22,938 bases of DNA from Flavobacteriales bacterium UBA5933 (lineage in GTDB: Bacteria > Bacteroidota > Bacteroidia > Flavobacteriales > Weeksellaceae), in the NCBI GenBank assembly GCA_002430925.1, contig DJDD01000182.1, forward strand, positions 483 to 23,420. Reading direction: 5' to 3'. This document shows positions 16,142-22,818 of the stretch, piece after piece. How positions within the stretch are numbered: position 1 is the first letter of the stretch; the number at the start of each line of letters is the position of its first letter. The position numbers and the translations under genes are program-made. The notes beneath the pieces are model-generated. The model searched no databases and had not been told where the DNA came from. It saw nothing but the letters and a program-made list of their open reading frames with translations.

Positions 16142-16767
16142 TCCCCCCTCCTTTTTATTTAAAAACAGAAAACAAAATATCTGTACAACAAACACAGCAG
16201 GTTAATAATCCAAATATTCTAAATAATTCTATTCAATCTGAACAAAAAATACCTGCTAGAATAGAAAATAATGAACTTTCTAGAGCTTCTAAACCAATAA
16301 AACGAACAGGTGGATCATCTTTTAGTCTAAAAATGGCTTTACCTGGATCTGTAATAGAGGAGGAAAAAGAAGAAATTTTAAGAAATGATCTCCCTAGAGA
16401 AAAGTTCACTTTAGAACAAGTTAATGAAAGTTGGAAAAGATTTCTTGATCGCTTAAAAATTGAGCATAATATCCCTACTTATAATGCTTTGATGACGACT
16501 AAATTAGATATAATTAATGAAAATGAAATTATTTTTGAATTTAGTTCTCATTCATCAAAACAGGAATTTGAAGAATATAAAGATCGTATTCGAAATTCGA
16601 TGAGAGCTCATCTAAAAAATCATTATTTCACGATTGAGATTAAGTTTTCTGAAAGTGAAGCTGAAAATCATATTTTATCAAAAAAAGAGAAATTTGAAAA
16701 ATTATCAGCTCAAAATCCAGTTTTATTAAAATTAAAAGAAGAATTTGGACTTGATTTGTTTGATTAA
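16132..16767 (+). CDS. dnaX: tau-specific C-terminal extension of DnaX (-1 frame)
   Basis: An open -1 frame of about 211 residues that begins NRIIPPPFYLKTENK right after the A-tract, matching the way flavobacterial DnaX proteins continue after domain III (KKK..IIPP.Y, from memory). A low-complexity Gln/Asn/Ser linker (about 16170-16330) precedes a folded module: LPREKFTLEQVNESWKRFLD, then a beta-rich stretch, ending in KLSAQNPVLLKLKEEFGLDL. This is typical of the Bacteroidota tau C-terminus, which binds polymerase alpha/helicase in other systems. There is no start codon near the tract. The internal ATG at 16333 is probably only a methionine within the linker. The frame is preserved over its whole length, so tau is evidently made. 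Confidence 0.8.
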   Translation, partial: NRIIPPPFYLKTENKISVQQTQQVNNPNILNNSIQSEQKIPARIENNELSRASKPIKRTGGSSFSLKMALPGSVIEEEKEEILRNDLPREKFTLEQVNESWKRFLDRLKIEHNIPTYNALMTTKLDIINENEIIFEFSSHSSKQEFEEYKDRIRNSMRAHLKNHYFTIEIKFSESEAENHILSKKEKFEKLSAQNPVLLKLKEEFGLDLFD

Positions 16768-16789
16768 TCAAAGTTTATCACTAAACTTG
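16759..16789 (+). promoter_or_regulatory. Candidate promoter of the FKBP gene with inverted repeat
   Basis: TTTG (16759-16762) and TAAACTTG (16782-16789, one mismatch to TAnnTTTG) are 19 nt apart. AAGTTTA-TCAC-TAAACTT (16771-16788) forms a perfect 7-bp dyad over the -7 box. No T-run follows it, so it is less likely to be a dnaX terminator. Confidence 0.4.
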
Positions 16790-16808
16790 TAATAAATTAT
16801 TATAAATA

Positions 16809-17750
16809 ATGAAAAAAGTTCTTTTAGGGATTTTTGTTGTTGCATCTTTAACAGCATGTAACAAAGGTAAATCTGTAGATAAATTAGAGAATGATGATCA
16901 AAAAGCTTCTTATGCTTTTGGAACTGGGCTTGGAGAGCAAATCAAAGGTCTTAGTGGTCGATTAGTTGAAACAGACAGTATTAACTACGATCAGTTAGAA
17001 AAAGGTATCCGTGACTATTTAAAAGCAGGAAAAGAAAGTAGAGAATCTTATGCAATTGGTCAACAAGTTGGTCAACAAGTAGAAACTGTTATCAAACAAC
17101 AACAATTAGATCAAATGGACAAAGATATTATTGTTCAAGGGATTATGGATGTTGTTCGTCATAAAAAATTATTGATTACTCAAGAAGCTGGTATGGGAAT
17201 TTTAGATACTTATGCTAAAAATCATCAAGAAAACTTGACTAAGAAAAACTCTGAGGAATCAAAAAAATTAATCGAAGAAAAGAAAAAATCTTCTGGAGCT
17301 AAATCTACTGCTTCTGGATTAGTTTATGTTGTTGAAAAAGAAGGAACAGGAGCTAAACCAAATGCTAACAGTATTGTAAAAGTAAAATACACTGGTAAAT
17401 TATTATCTACTGGAAAAGTATTTGATAGTACTGATAAAAATGCTGAAGCTAAAGATGGTGTTGAATTTCCATTAAATCAAGTTATTCCAGGTTGGTCTGA
17501 AGGTTTACAATTAATGTCTAAAGGTGCTAAATATAAATTTTATATTCCTGCTAACTTAGGTTATGGTGAAACTGGTGCTCCTGGAGGACAAATTGGACCA
17601 AACCAAGCTTTAGAATTTGAAGTAGAATTAGTAGACTTTAAAGATGCTCCTGCTGGTGGTCAACCACAAGGAGGACAACAAAGTTTATCTGATGAGCAAA
17701 TCAAAGAATTACAAAAACAATTTGAAGCTCAATCAAAACAAGCTAAATAA
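16809..17750 (+). CDS. FKBP-type peptidyl-prolyl cis-trans isomerase lipoprotein
   Basis: A periplasmic or membrane-attached folding catalyst (FkpA/Mip-like). The N-terminus MKKVLLGIFVVASLTAC is a lipoprotein signal with the lipidated cysteine at 17. Residues about 28-150 form the helical FKBP N-terminal dimerisation domain (QKASYAFGTGLGEQIKG; YAIGQQVGQQVE; LDTYAKNHQENLTKKNSEES). Residues about 175-280 form the catalytic FKBP domain, with VKVKYTGKL, GKVFDST, FPLNQVIPGWSEGLQLM and YIPANLGYGETGAPG, including the conserved Tyr, Phe-Asp and Trp positions. A Gln/Gly-rich tail (QPQGGQQSLS) ends the 313-residue protein. Its own promoter is likely. A strong terminator follows. Confidence 0.93.
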   Translation: MKKVLLGIFVVASLTACNKGKSVDKLENDDQKASYAFGTGLGEQIKGLSGRLVETDSINYDQLEKGIRDYLKAGKESRESYAIGQQVGQQVETVIKQQQLDQMDKDIIVQGIMDVVRHKKLLITQEAGMGILDTYAKNHQENLTKKNSEESKKLIEEKKKSSGAKSTASGLVYVVEKEGTGAKPNANSIVKVKYTGKLLSTGKVFDSTDKNAEAKDGVEFPLNQVIPGWSEGLQLMSKGAKYKFYIPANLGYGETGAPGGQIGPNQALEFEVELVDFKDAPAGGQPQGGQQSLSDEQIKELQKQFEAQSKQAK

Positions 17751-17768
17751 TTTTAAATAAATATATTT

Positions 17769-17806
17769 TAAAAAATCAGTACTAATTTTAGTACTGATTT
17801 TTTTTT
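17769..17806 (+). terminator. Intrinsic terminator of the FKBP gene
   Basis: AATCAGTACTAA (17774-17785) pairs with TTAGTACTGATT (17788-17799), followed by T through 17806 and preceded by an A-run, so it can work in both directions. Confidence 0.85.
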
Positions 17807-17815
17807 AAATAAGGC

Positions 17816-17849
17816 ATAAAAAAATAGGATAACCATTGGTTATCCTATT
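17816..17849 (-). terminator. Intrinsic terminator of mscL
   Basis: On the minus strand a 12-bp stem (AATAGGATAACC, plus coordinates 17838-17849 and 17823-17834, loop 3 nt) is followed by a U-tract (the A-run just upstream on +). It lies 21 nt after the mscL stop. Confidence 0.8.
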
Positions 17850-17860
17850 AATATATCATT

Positions 17861-17880
17861 GAAACAATAATTATTGTTTC
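17861..17880. repeat. Perfect 20-bp palindrome over the mscL stop codon
   Basis: GAAACAATAA is followed directly by its exact reverse complement TTATTGTTTC. The palindrome includes the last two codons and the stop of mscL. With no loop it is better suited to protein binding or cruciform than to an RNA hairpin. No function known. Confidence 0.5.
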
Positions 17881-18254
17881 TTCAATAAATCTCTAATTTC
17901 TGCTAATAATTCCTCTTGTGTAGGACCTGCAGGAGCAGCATCTTTCACAGGTTCTTCTTTTTTCAATTTATTAATTCCTTTTATCATTAAAAATAAAGCA
18001 AAAGCAATAACAATAAATGAAATAAGAGCAGCTAAAAAGCTACCATATTTAATTGCTGTTCCAGGAACTACTAACTCAGATAAATTTTCTGCATTAATAG
18101 CTTTCAAAGCTGGATCTAACAATGCTGGTGTAATAATATCTTCAACCAATGAAGTTACAATTTTACCAAAAGCACCACCGATAACAACACCGACAGCAAG
18201 GTCTACAACATTACCTTTAACAGCAAATTCTTTAAATTCCTTTAAAAATCCCAT
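17871..18254 (-). CDS. mscL: Large-conductance mechanosensitive channel
   Basis: A small inner-membrane channel that opens under high membrane tension to release solutes during hypo-osmotic shock. The 127-residue protein has the MscL opening GFLKEFKEFAVKGNVVDLAVG (amphipathic helix plus TM1, with the pore GxxxG-like VVIGGAFGKIV). A short periplasmic loop (about 45-70) precedes TM2 (about 70-95: YGSFLAALISFIVIAFALFL). A charged cytoplasmic helix ends in EELLAEIRDLLKKQ, the usual C-terminal bundle. The length is typical. It lies 41 nt after lgt on the same strand and may be read from the same message. Its own terminator follows. Confidence 0.95.
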   Translation of the reverse strand: MGFLKEFKEFAVKGNVVDLAVGVVIGGAFGKIVTSLVEDIITPALLDPALKAINAENLSELVVPGTAIKYGSFLAALISFIVIAFALFLMIKGINKLKKEEPVKDAAPAGPTQEELLAEIRDLLKKQ

Positions 18255-18295
18255 AAGTTTTAATTAATTTCAGGTTATACAAATTTTATTTTAGA

Positions 18296-19180
18296 TTAAT
18301 TATATATTCTTTTCTTTGATGAAATATACAAATAAATTCCAATTACCATAAAGGGAATACTTAATATTTGACCATTATTCAATCCTACATTTAGAGCTTG
18401 TGCAACAGCTTCTTCTCCTTGATTTTCTTTATAAAATTCAATAATAAATCTTATTAAAAATAATAAAAATAAAAACAATCCAAATAAAGCTCCTAATTGT
18501 TTTCTTATTTCTGTTTTGTAATAAGCATAAAGCATAATTACACCTAATATAATGTAACAAAACGCTTCATAAAGTTGTGCAGGATGGCGAGGTACAACTT
18601 CTCCATATCCTAAACTTTGTTCATAAAATTTTACAGCCCAAGGTAAATTTGATGGCTTTCCAACAATTTCTGAATTATAAAAATTACCAATTCTTACAGC
18701 AGCTCCTCCAAAAGGAACTACAACAGCCATTCTATCTAATAACCATAAAACATTTCTATGAAGATATTTTCTACTAAATAAATAAGATGTAATGATAACT
18801 CCTAAAGCAGCACCATGACTAGCTAATCCACTAAAACCTACAAATTCATAATTTTGTAAAAGTCCAAAAAAAGCTGATTTTCCTTGTGCACTTTGTACAG
18901 GTAAAAAAACCTCAATTGGTCGTTCTATAAAAGCTGATGGATCATAAAATAAATATTCTCCTAATCTAGCTCCAGCTATAGCTCCAATAAATGTATAAAG
19001 AAATAAAGGGTCTAGCAATTCCTTTTTTTGATTTTCTTTTTTGAAAATATTTGACATTAAATACCAGCCTACTACAAAAGCTACTATCCAACAAAGACTA
19101 TAAATATGCACTTTGAATCCTCCTAATTCAAATAAATAAGGTTGAGGATTCCAATCAATAAATGAGAGTAAATTAATCAT
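18296..19180 (-). CDS. lgt: Prolipoprotein diacylglyceryl transferase
   Basis: The first enzyme of lipoprotein maturation. It moves a diacylglyceryl group from phosphatidylglycerol to the lipobox cysteine of prolipoproteins in the inner membrane. About seven membrane segments span the 294 residues. Lgt motifs are clear: GARLGEYLFY near 70-79, GLASHGAALG with the conserved His near 118-127, the Lgt signature RIGNFYNSEIVG near 163-174, RHPAQLYEA near 198-206, and a C-terminal RFIIEFYKENQ with conserved Arg/Glu. The start codon overlaps the yidD stop as TAATG, implying translational coupling. Several predicted lipoproteins in this window would be substrates. Confidence 0.96.
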   Translation of the reverse strand: MINLLSFIDWNPQPYLFELGGFKVHIYSLCWIVAFVVGWYLMSNIFKKENQKKELLDPLFLYTFIGAIAGARLGEYLFYDPSAFIERPIEVFLPVQSAQGKSAFFGLLQNYEFVGFSGLASHGAALGVIITSYLFSRKYLHRNVLWLLDRMAVVVPFGGAAVRIGNFYNSEIVGKPSNLPWAVKFYEQSLGYGEVVPRHPAQLYEAFCYIILGVIMLYAYYKTEIRKQLGALFGLFLFLLFLIRFIIEFYKENQGEEAVAQALNVGLNNGQILSIPFMVIGIYLYISSKKRIYN

Positions 19181-19413
19181 TAATTTTTCTTTTTAGGTAC
19201 AGGATCATATCCGTGTCCTCCCCATGGATGACAACGTAATATTCTTTTTATTCCTAGATATAATCCTTTTATTAAACCATGTTCTTTTAATGCTTCTATC
19301 ATATAACTAGAACAAGTTGGCTGATATCTACAATTACTACCCATCCAGGGTGAAATAGCTAACTGATAAAAACGTACAATTAAAATAAATGGCTTTATGA
19401 AAAGATTATTCAT
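19180..19413 (-). CDS. yidD: Membrane protein insertion efficiency factor YidD
   Basis: A 77-residue peripheral membrane protein of the YidD/HCP family that helps YidC-dependent membrane protein insertion. An amphipathic N-terminus (FIKPFILIVRFYQLAISPWM) precedes the invariant core NCRYQPTCSSYMIEALKEHG, with the three-cysteine pattern completed by RCHPWGGHGYDPVP. The length is normal. In many bacteria yidD sits between rnpA and yidC. Here it precedes lgt and shares one nucleotide with it (TAATG). A TAACTTTG -7-like box ends only 4 nt before the ATG. Confidence 0.95.
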   Translation of the reverse strand: MNNLFIKPFILIVRFYQLAISPWMGSNCRYQPTCSSYMIEALKEHGLIKGLYLGIKRILRCHPWGGHGYDPVPKKKN

Positions 19414-19417
19414 CTTA

Positions 19418-19425
19418 CAAAGTTA
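19418..19425 (-). promoter_or_regulatory. -7-like box directly before yidD
   Basis: TAACTTTG on the minus strand matches TAnnTTTG exactly and ends 4 nt before the yidD ATG. No -33 box is evident. If used, the mRNA would be leaderless. Confidence 0.35.
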
Positions 19426-19447
19426 AACATTCGCCTATTTTAAAAAA

Positions 19448-19954
19448 TTAATTTTTAAAATATGTTGTTGGATCTAATGCTTTGTAAGACCAATTTTGTA
19501 AAAATTCAAGAACAAGCTTTGGATCATGTCCTTTTGTTTCTTTACTTTCTAAATATGCTGAATTTTGTGTATGAACTAAATTTCCTTTATCATCTAAAAT
19601 TAGAAAAACAGGGAAACCAAACCTTTCTGGATGTTTTAAATCAGCTAATGTCTTTTCATTTTTATTTTTTGGTGAATAATTAACATGAACAACTTCATAA
19701 TTATTAGCTAAATAATCTTTTATTTCAGCGTTTTCTTTTGTTAACTTATCAAATAAAATACACCAAGGACACCAATTACCTCCTATTTCAATTAAAATAT
19801 TTTTTTTCTCTAATGAAGCTTTTTTTACAGCTTTGGCAATATCAACAGTTGGATTTGCGCTTTCATCATAGATTTTTACTTTTGCTACTTCTTGACCAAA
19901 TGCAAAATTTAATGTTAGAAACATTAAACTAAAAAAAAGTGTTATTTTTTTCAT
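19448..19954 (-). CDS. Exported thioredoxin-like protein (CPWC motif)
   Basis: A periplasmic thioredoxin-fold protein of 168 residues. A Sec signal peptide (residues 1-20, ending FAFGQ) is followed by a DUF255/thioredoxin-7-like domain. The active-site motif GNWCPWCILFDKL places the redox cysteines at about 62 and 65. Further thioredoxin-fold landmarks are EVVHVNYS (strand), the cis-proline region FGFPVFLILDDKGN and a C-terminal helix FLQNWSYKAL. CPWC is unusual beside the CGPC of thioredoxin and resembles disulfide-handling or heavily exported Bacteroidota variants. It is the likely first gene of a unit with yidD, lgt and mscL (34 nt to yidD). A reductase or disulfide-related role in the envelope is probable. 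The partner is unknown. Confidence 0.85.
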   Translation of the reverse strand: MKKITLFFSLMFLTLNFAFGQEVAKVKIYDESANPTVDIAKAVKKASLEKKNILIEIGGNWCPWCILFDKLTKENAEIKDYLANNYEVVHVNYSPKNKNEKTLADLKHPERFGFPVFLILDDKGNLVHTQNSAYLESKETKGHDPKLVLEFLQNWSYKALDPTTYFKN

Positions 19955-20060
19955 ATAATAATAAATATTATATCGAATTTACGAAAAAAATTCACTTATT
20001 AATCATTTAAACTTTTTTATTAAAAGATACAAAATACATTTCTTTTAATAAATTATCATA

Positions 20061-20534
20061 CTATAACTTATACACCAACTCATTATCTTCACTTGGTTGT
20101 AGTATACTTTTTTGTAGTATTTTTATAGTTTCTGGTTGATTTTTATTTGCTTTAGCTGCAATTTTCTCAAGTTTCAGTTCATTTTTTCCATAATCAACAA
20201 TTGCATTTAAAACTTCTGAACCATAACCTTTATTTTGAAACTTTCGTTTTAAACGAATATTAATTACAGGACCAAATTTAGTTTCTCTAAATCCTCCCCA
20301 TCCTACAAAACGACCACTTTTCTTTTCATGAACTCCCCACAAACCAAAACCATAATCTTGATAATGTTTTACCATGTTTTCTATAAAAAAAACAGCTTCA
20401 TCTTCAGATTTATAAGGTTTTTCATTTACGATTTTCATTAATTCTTTATCAGAATTCATCTGAAATAATTCGTAGGCGTCAATTTCGAAAAACTCACGCA
20501 AAACTAAATTTTTTGTTTCACAAATAACTTTCAT
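20061..20534 (-). CDS. GNAT-family N-acetyltransferase (RimJ/RimL-like)
   Basis: An acetyl-CoA-dependent acyltransferase of the GNAT fold. Residues 1-157 show the RimJ/RimL-type opening TKNLVLREFFEIDAYELFQM, a central strand with WGVHEKKSGRFVGWGGFR, and the acetyl-CoA pyrophosphate-binding signature RKFQNKGYGSEVL (Q/RxxGxG/A type). The final helix region AAKANKNQPETIKILQK is the usual substrate-side end. The protein stops soon after this, a little short for the family, so the last strand may be reduced. It is monocistronic, with an exact TAnnTTTG box (20554-20561) 19 nt before the start. The acceptor (protein N-terminus, antibiotic or metabolite) cannot be predicted. Confidence 0.85.
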   Translation of the reverse strand: MKVICETKNLVLREFFEIDAYELFQMNSDKELMKIVNEKPYKSEDEAVFFIENMVKHYQDYGFGLWGVHEKKSGRFVGWGGFRETKFGPVINIRLKRKFQNKGYGSEVLNAIVDYGKNELKLEKIAAKANKNQPETIKILQKSILQPSEDNELVYKL

Positions 20535-20553
20535 TAAAACTTTTTACTTATCG

Positions 20554-20561
20554 CAAATTTA
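20554..20561 (-). promoter_or_regulatory. -7 box of the acetyltransferase gene
   Basis: TAAATTTG on the minus strand is an exact TAnnTTTG match, 19 nt before the start codon. It lies just beyond the terminator of the preceding gene, as expected for a separate transcription unit. Confidence 0.45.
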
Positions 20562-20577
20562 GTTCGATTTTCATCAA

Positions 20578-20617
20578 TAAAAAAAGTCTTGTCATATTTA
20601 GACAAGACTTTTTTTTA
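20578..20617 (-). terminator. Intrinsic terminator of the xth-lipoprotein unit
   Basis: AGTCTTGTC (20585-20593), a 7-nt loop and GACAAGACT (20601-20609) form a 9-bp stem flanked by A- and T-runs. On the minus strand it directly follows the stop of the coiled-coil lipoprotein gene. Confidence 0.88.
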
Positions 20618-21130
20618 TTATTTTTTAGTTGTTGTTTTTTTAGCTGGAGTTGCAGTAGCTTCTGAAACTTTTTGATTAATTTCCAACGTTAAAATCTGTC
20701 TTTTCAAATTAAAAATCTCAGTATCTTTCGCATCTATTTGTGCTTCTAAATCTTTAACTTTTTGAGTTAAATCGTTTACTAAAGTTTCTTTTTCATTTAA
20801 TTGATTATAAAATAGCTTAGATTTTTCACCAGAACTATTTAAAGCTGAGTACAACTCTTGTAAATTGGAATCATGCTCTTTTTGTACTTGCTTAATCATT
20901 GCTTGAGTATTAGACAAAGCTGTATCTTTTCTATACAATTCATTTTTTGATAATTCCATCTCTTTTTCAAGATTTTCAATTTTCAAATTAGCTAAAGTTA
21001 AATCTTTAGACGTATTAGATTGGTCATCTAACGCTTTGTAATAATTATTTTCTAAATCTTGATATTGCTTTTGAGGCACACAACTTGTTATTGCAAAAAC
21101 AGTTAAACAACTAAGTACAATTTTTTTCAT
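20618..21130 (-). CDS. Coiled-coil lipoprotein of unknown function
   Basis: A 170-residue predicted lipoprotein. The signal MKKIVLSCLTVFAITSC places the lipidated cysteine at 17, with a loose Bacteroidota-type lipobox. The mature start VPQKQYQDLENNYYKALDDQ resembles the beginning of flavobacterial OmpA-family lipoproteins, but no OmpA domain follows. Instead residues about 25-150 form one long heptad-rich coiled coil (NLKIENLEKEMELSKNELYR; NLKRQILTLEI). A Thr/Lys tail (PAKKTTTKK) ends the protein. It begins 10 nt after the exodeoxyribonuclease gene and is followed by a terminator, so it is read as the second gene of that unit. It may act as an envelope spacer or scaffold, or be a shortened OmpA-type protein. 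The function is not known. Confidence 0.75.
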   Translation of the reverse strand: MKKIVLSCLTVFAITSCVPQKQYQDLENNYYKALDDQSNTSKDLTLANLKIENLEKEMELSKNELYRKDTALSNTQAMIKQVQKEHDSNLQELYSALNSSGEKSKLFYNQLNEKETLVNDLTQKVKDLEAQIDAKDTEIFNLKRQILTLEINQKVSEATATPAKKTTTKK

Positions 21131-21140
21131 TTTTTTAATC

Positions 21141-21905
21141 TTAAATATCTAATTCAACTAATACAGGACAATGATCAGAATGTTTTGCTTCAGGCAAAAT
21201 AGCAACTCTTTTCATTTTATCTTCTAAAGAATTACTCACCATATTATAATCAATTCTCCAACCTTTATTATTATTACGTGCATTTGCACGGTATGACCAC
21301 CAAGAATAATTATGTGGTTCTTTTACAAAGTAACGAAAAGAATCTATCATGTTACATTCATTTATAAAAGATGACATCCATTCTCTTTCAATTGGTAAAA
21401 ATCCTGAAACTTTTGCATTTCGAACAGGGTCATGAATATCTATAGCTTCATGACAAATATTATAATCACCACAAATAACTAAATTAGGATGTGAAATTTT
21501 CAACTCTTTTATATAATTTTTAAAATCTTCACAGAATTGTAATTTGAAATCCAATCGATCTATATTTGTTCCACTTGGTAAATATAAATTTATCACAGAA
21601 ACATCATCAAAATCTAATCGTAAAACTCTCCCTTCTCTATCTATATAATCTATTCCCGTACCTATTTGTACATGGTTAGGCTTCTGTTTAGAGAATATAG
21701 CTACACCGCTGTATCCTTTTTTTTCTGCTGCATGCCAATAAATATGATAACCTAGCTCCTCAAATGGCTTAGTATCTACTTGTTCTTGCATTGCTTTAGT
21801 TTCTTGAATACAAAAAACATCTGGATTTGCTGCACTTAACCAATCTACTAATCCTTTGGTCATTGCTGCTCGTATTCCGTTTACGTTATAACTAATGATT
21901 TTCAT
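21141..21905 (-). CDS. xth: Exodeoxyribonuclease III (AP endonuclease)
   Basis: A DNA repair nuclease of the exonuclease III/ExoA family, which incises at abasic sites and removes 3' blocks. The 254 residues show the whole motif set: ISYNVNGIRAA with Asn7, IQETKA with the metal-binding Glu35, YSGVAIFSK, LYLPSG, the catalytic CGDYNICHEAIDIHD, SWWSYRANARNNNKGWRIDY, and the C-terminal HSDHCPVLVELDI with the catalytic Asp-His. The length is typical. A TAATTTCG box (one mismatch to TAnnTTTG) ends 6 nt before the ATG. The following gene, a coiled-coil lipoprotein, begins 10 nt after the stop. Confidence 0.96.
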   Translation of the reverse strand: MKIISYNVNGIRAAMTKGLVDWLSAANPDVFCIQETKAMQEQVDTKPFEELGYHIYWHAAEKKGYSGVAIFSKQKPNHVQIGTGIDYIDREGRVLRLDFDDVSVINLYLPSGTNIDRLDFKLQFCEDFKNYIKELKISHPNLVICGDYNICHEAIDIHDPVRNAKVSGFLPIEREWMSSFINECNMIDSFRYFVKEPHNYSWWSYRANARNNNKGWRIDYNMVSNSLEDKMKRVAILPEAKHSDHCPVLVELDI

Positions 21906-21911
21906 AAGAAG

Positions 21912-21919
21912 CGAAATTA
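21912..21919 (-). promoter_or_regulatory. -7-like box of xth
   Basis: TAATTTCG on the minus strand (one mismatch to TAnnTTTG) ends 6 nt before the start codon, the same close spacing as at dnaX and the Lrp/AsnC gene. No -33 box is clear. Confidence 0.35.
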
Positions 21920-21968
21920 CTAAATATTTACGATGGATTTATTTTTGTTGAATAAATTAACTTATTTT

Positions 21969-22000
21969 TTTGTAACTTTTCTATAATCATTACATCTATG
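21969..22000 (+). promoter_or_regulatory. Candidate promoter of the DUF2807 gene
   Basis: TTTG (21969-21972) is followed after 18 nt by TACATCTATG, a weak version of TAnnTTTG. The start codon is at 22018, so the leader would be about 10-15 nt. Confidence 0.3.
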
Positions 22001-22017
22001 TAATAAATAATAATTAT

Positions 22018-22782
22018 ATGAAATACTTATTAATACCAATACTTATTTTTAGCTCACTAGGATTTTCGAGCTGCTCTGTTGATTTAAATTCCAAATCATC
22101 TTCTTTAGGATCTAGCTACTTAGATAGAGTTACTGCGAGTAATAATGTTATAACTCAAAATAGAAATATAAGTTCTTTTGAAGGAATAGATATTAGTAAT
22201 GCTATAAATGTTACTATTACAGATGATAACTACAATGGTGAAATTTCTGTTGAAGCACCAGATAATATAATGGATAGAGTTATTACTGAAGTTTCAGGAG
22301 GTGTTTTACATGTAAAAATAAAAGGATCAGTAAATTTAAAAAATTCTTCTATAAAAGTTAAGTTCCCTCATAAGAAACTACGTTCTTATTCTATTTCTGG
22401 GGCATCAAGTGTTAATGTAATACCAACACAAAAAGTTGAAAAAATAGCAATTGATTTATCAGGAGCAAGTAATTTAAAACTTGATGCAATATCTAATTCT
22501 ATTGCTATAGATAATTCAGGTGCATCAAGCATGAAAATTTCTGGAAATGTACAAGATTTAGTTGTTTCTGTATCTGGTGCTTCATCATTAATCGCAAAAG
22601 ATTTAAAAGCTGCAACTGCAACTGTAGATTGTTCTGGTGCTAGCTCTATAACAGTATGGGCTGTAAATAAATTAATAGCCGATAGTTCTGGTGCAAGTTC
22701 TGTAAAATATATTGATGAAGAAGGTTTACAAACCAAAGTTGATATCTCTGGAATGTCATCTATAAAGAAAATTAGTAAATAA
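22018..22782 (+). CDS. DUF2807 (GIN-domain) beta-helix lipoprotein
   Basis: A 254-residue predicted lipoprotein with a head-GIN/DUF2807 domain. The signal MKYLLIPILIFSSLGFSSC gives the lipid cysteine at 19. The mature domain begins with SSFEGIDISNAINVTIT and VEAPDNIMDRVITEV, the usual DUF2807 opening. It then continues as tandem turns marked by SGASS or close variants (SISGASSVNV, DLSGASNLKL, DNSGASSMKI, SVSGASSLIA, DCSGASSITV, DSSGASSVKY, DISGMSSIKK), about 20 residues apart. This pattern indicates a parallel beta-helix on the cell surface or in the periplasm. Bacteroidota genomes often carry several copies, with proposed but unproven adhesion roles. It ends 36 nt before repeat copy C. Confidence 0.9.
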   Translation: MKYLLIPILIFSSLGFSSCSVDLNSKSSSLGSSYLDRVTASNNVITQNRNISSFEGIDISNAINVTITDDNYNGEISVEAPDNIMDRVITEVSGGVLHVKIKGSVNLKNSSIKVKFPHKKLRSYSISGASSVNVIPTQKVEKIAIDLSGASNLKLDAISNSIAIDNSGASSMKISGNVQDLVVSVSGASSLIAKDLKAATATVDCSGASSITVWAVNKLIADSSGASSVKYIDEEGLQTKVDISGMSSIKKISK

Positions 22783-22783
22783 T

Positions 22784-22802
22784 AAAGTTATTTAAACTTT
22801 TT
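22784..22802 (+). terminator. Weak candidate terminator after DUF2807 gene
   Basis: AAAGTT (22784-22789), loop ATTTA and AACTTT (22795-22800) form a 6-bp AT-rich stem followed by only a short T-run. The repeat just downstream may contribute to transcript ending. Confidence 0.3.
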
Positions 22803-22818
22803 AAAACTATATTTATTT

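Noticed and set aside
16333..16767. A separate 144-residue gene after dnaX
   Set aside because: The same frame is open back into the A13 tract and encodes the tau linker, and the ATG at 16333 is internal to it, so this is part of DnaX.
16771..16788. Terminator of dnaX
   Set aside because: The 7-bp dyad is AT-rich and lacks a following T-run. It overlaps a plausible promoter box for the FKBP gene instead.
22386..22736. Antisense open frame opposite the DUF2807 gene
   Set aside because: It arises from the repeated SGASS codons read backwards. It has no start context or recognisable domain.
22018..22782. SGASS repeats as a DNA tandem repeat with recombination potential
   Set aside because: The codons vary between units, so the repeat is at protein level (beta-helix turns), normal for DUF2807.
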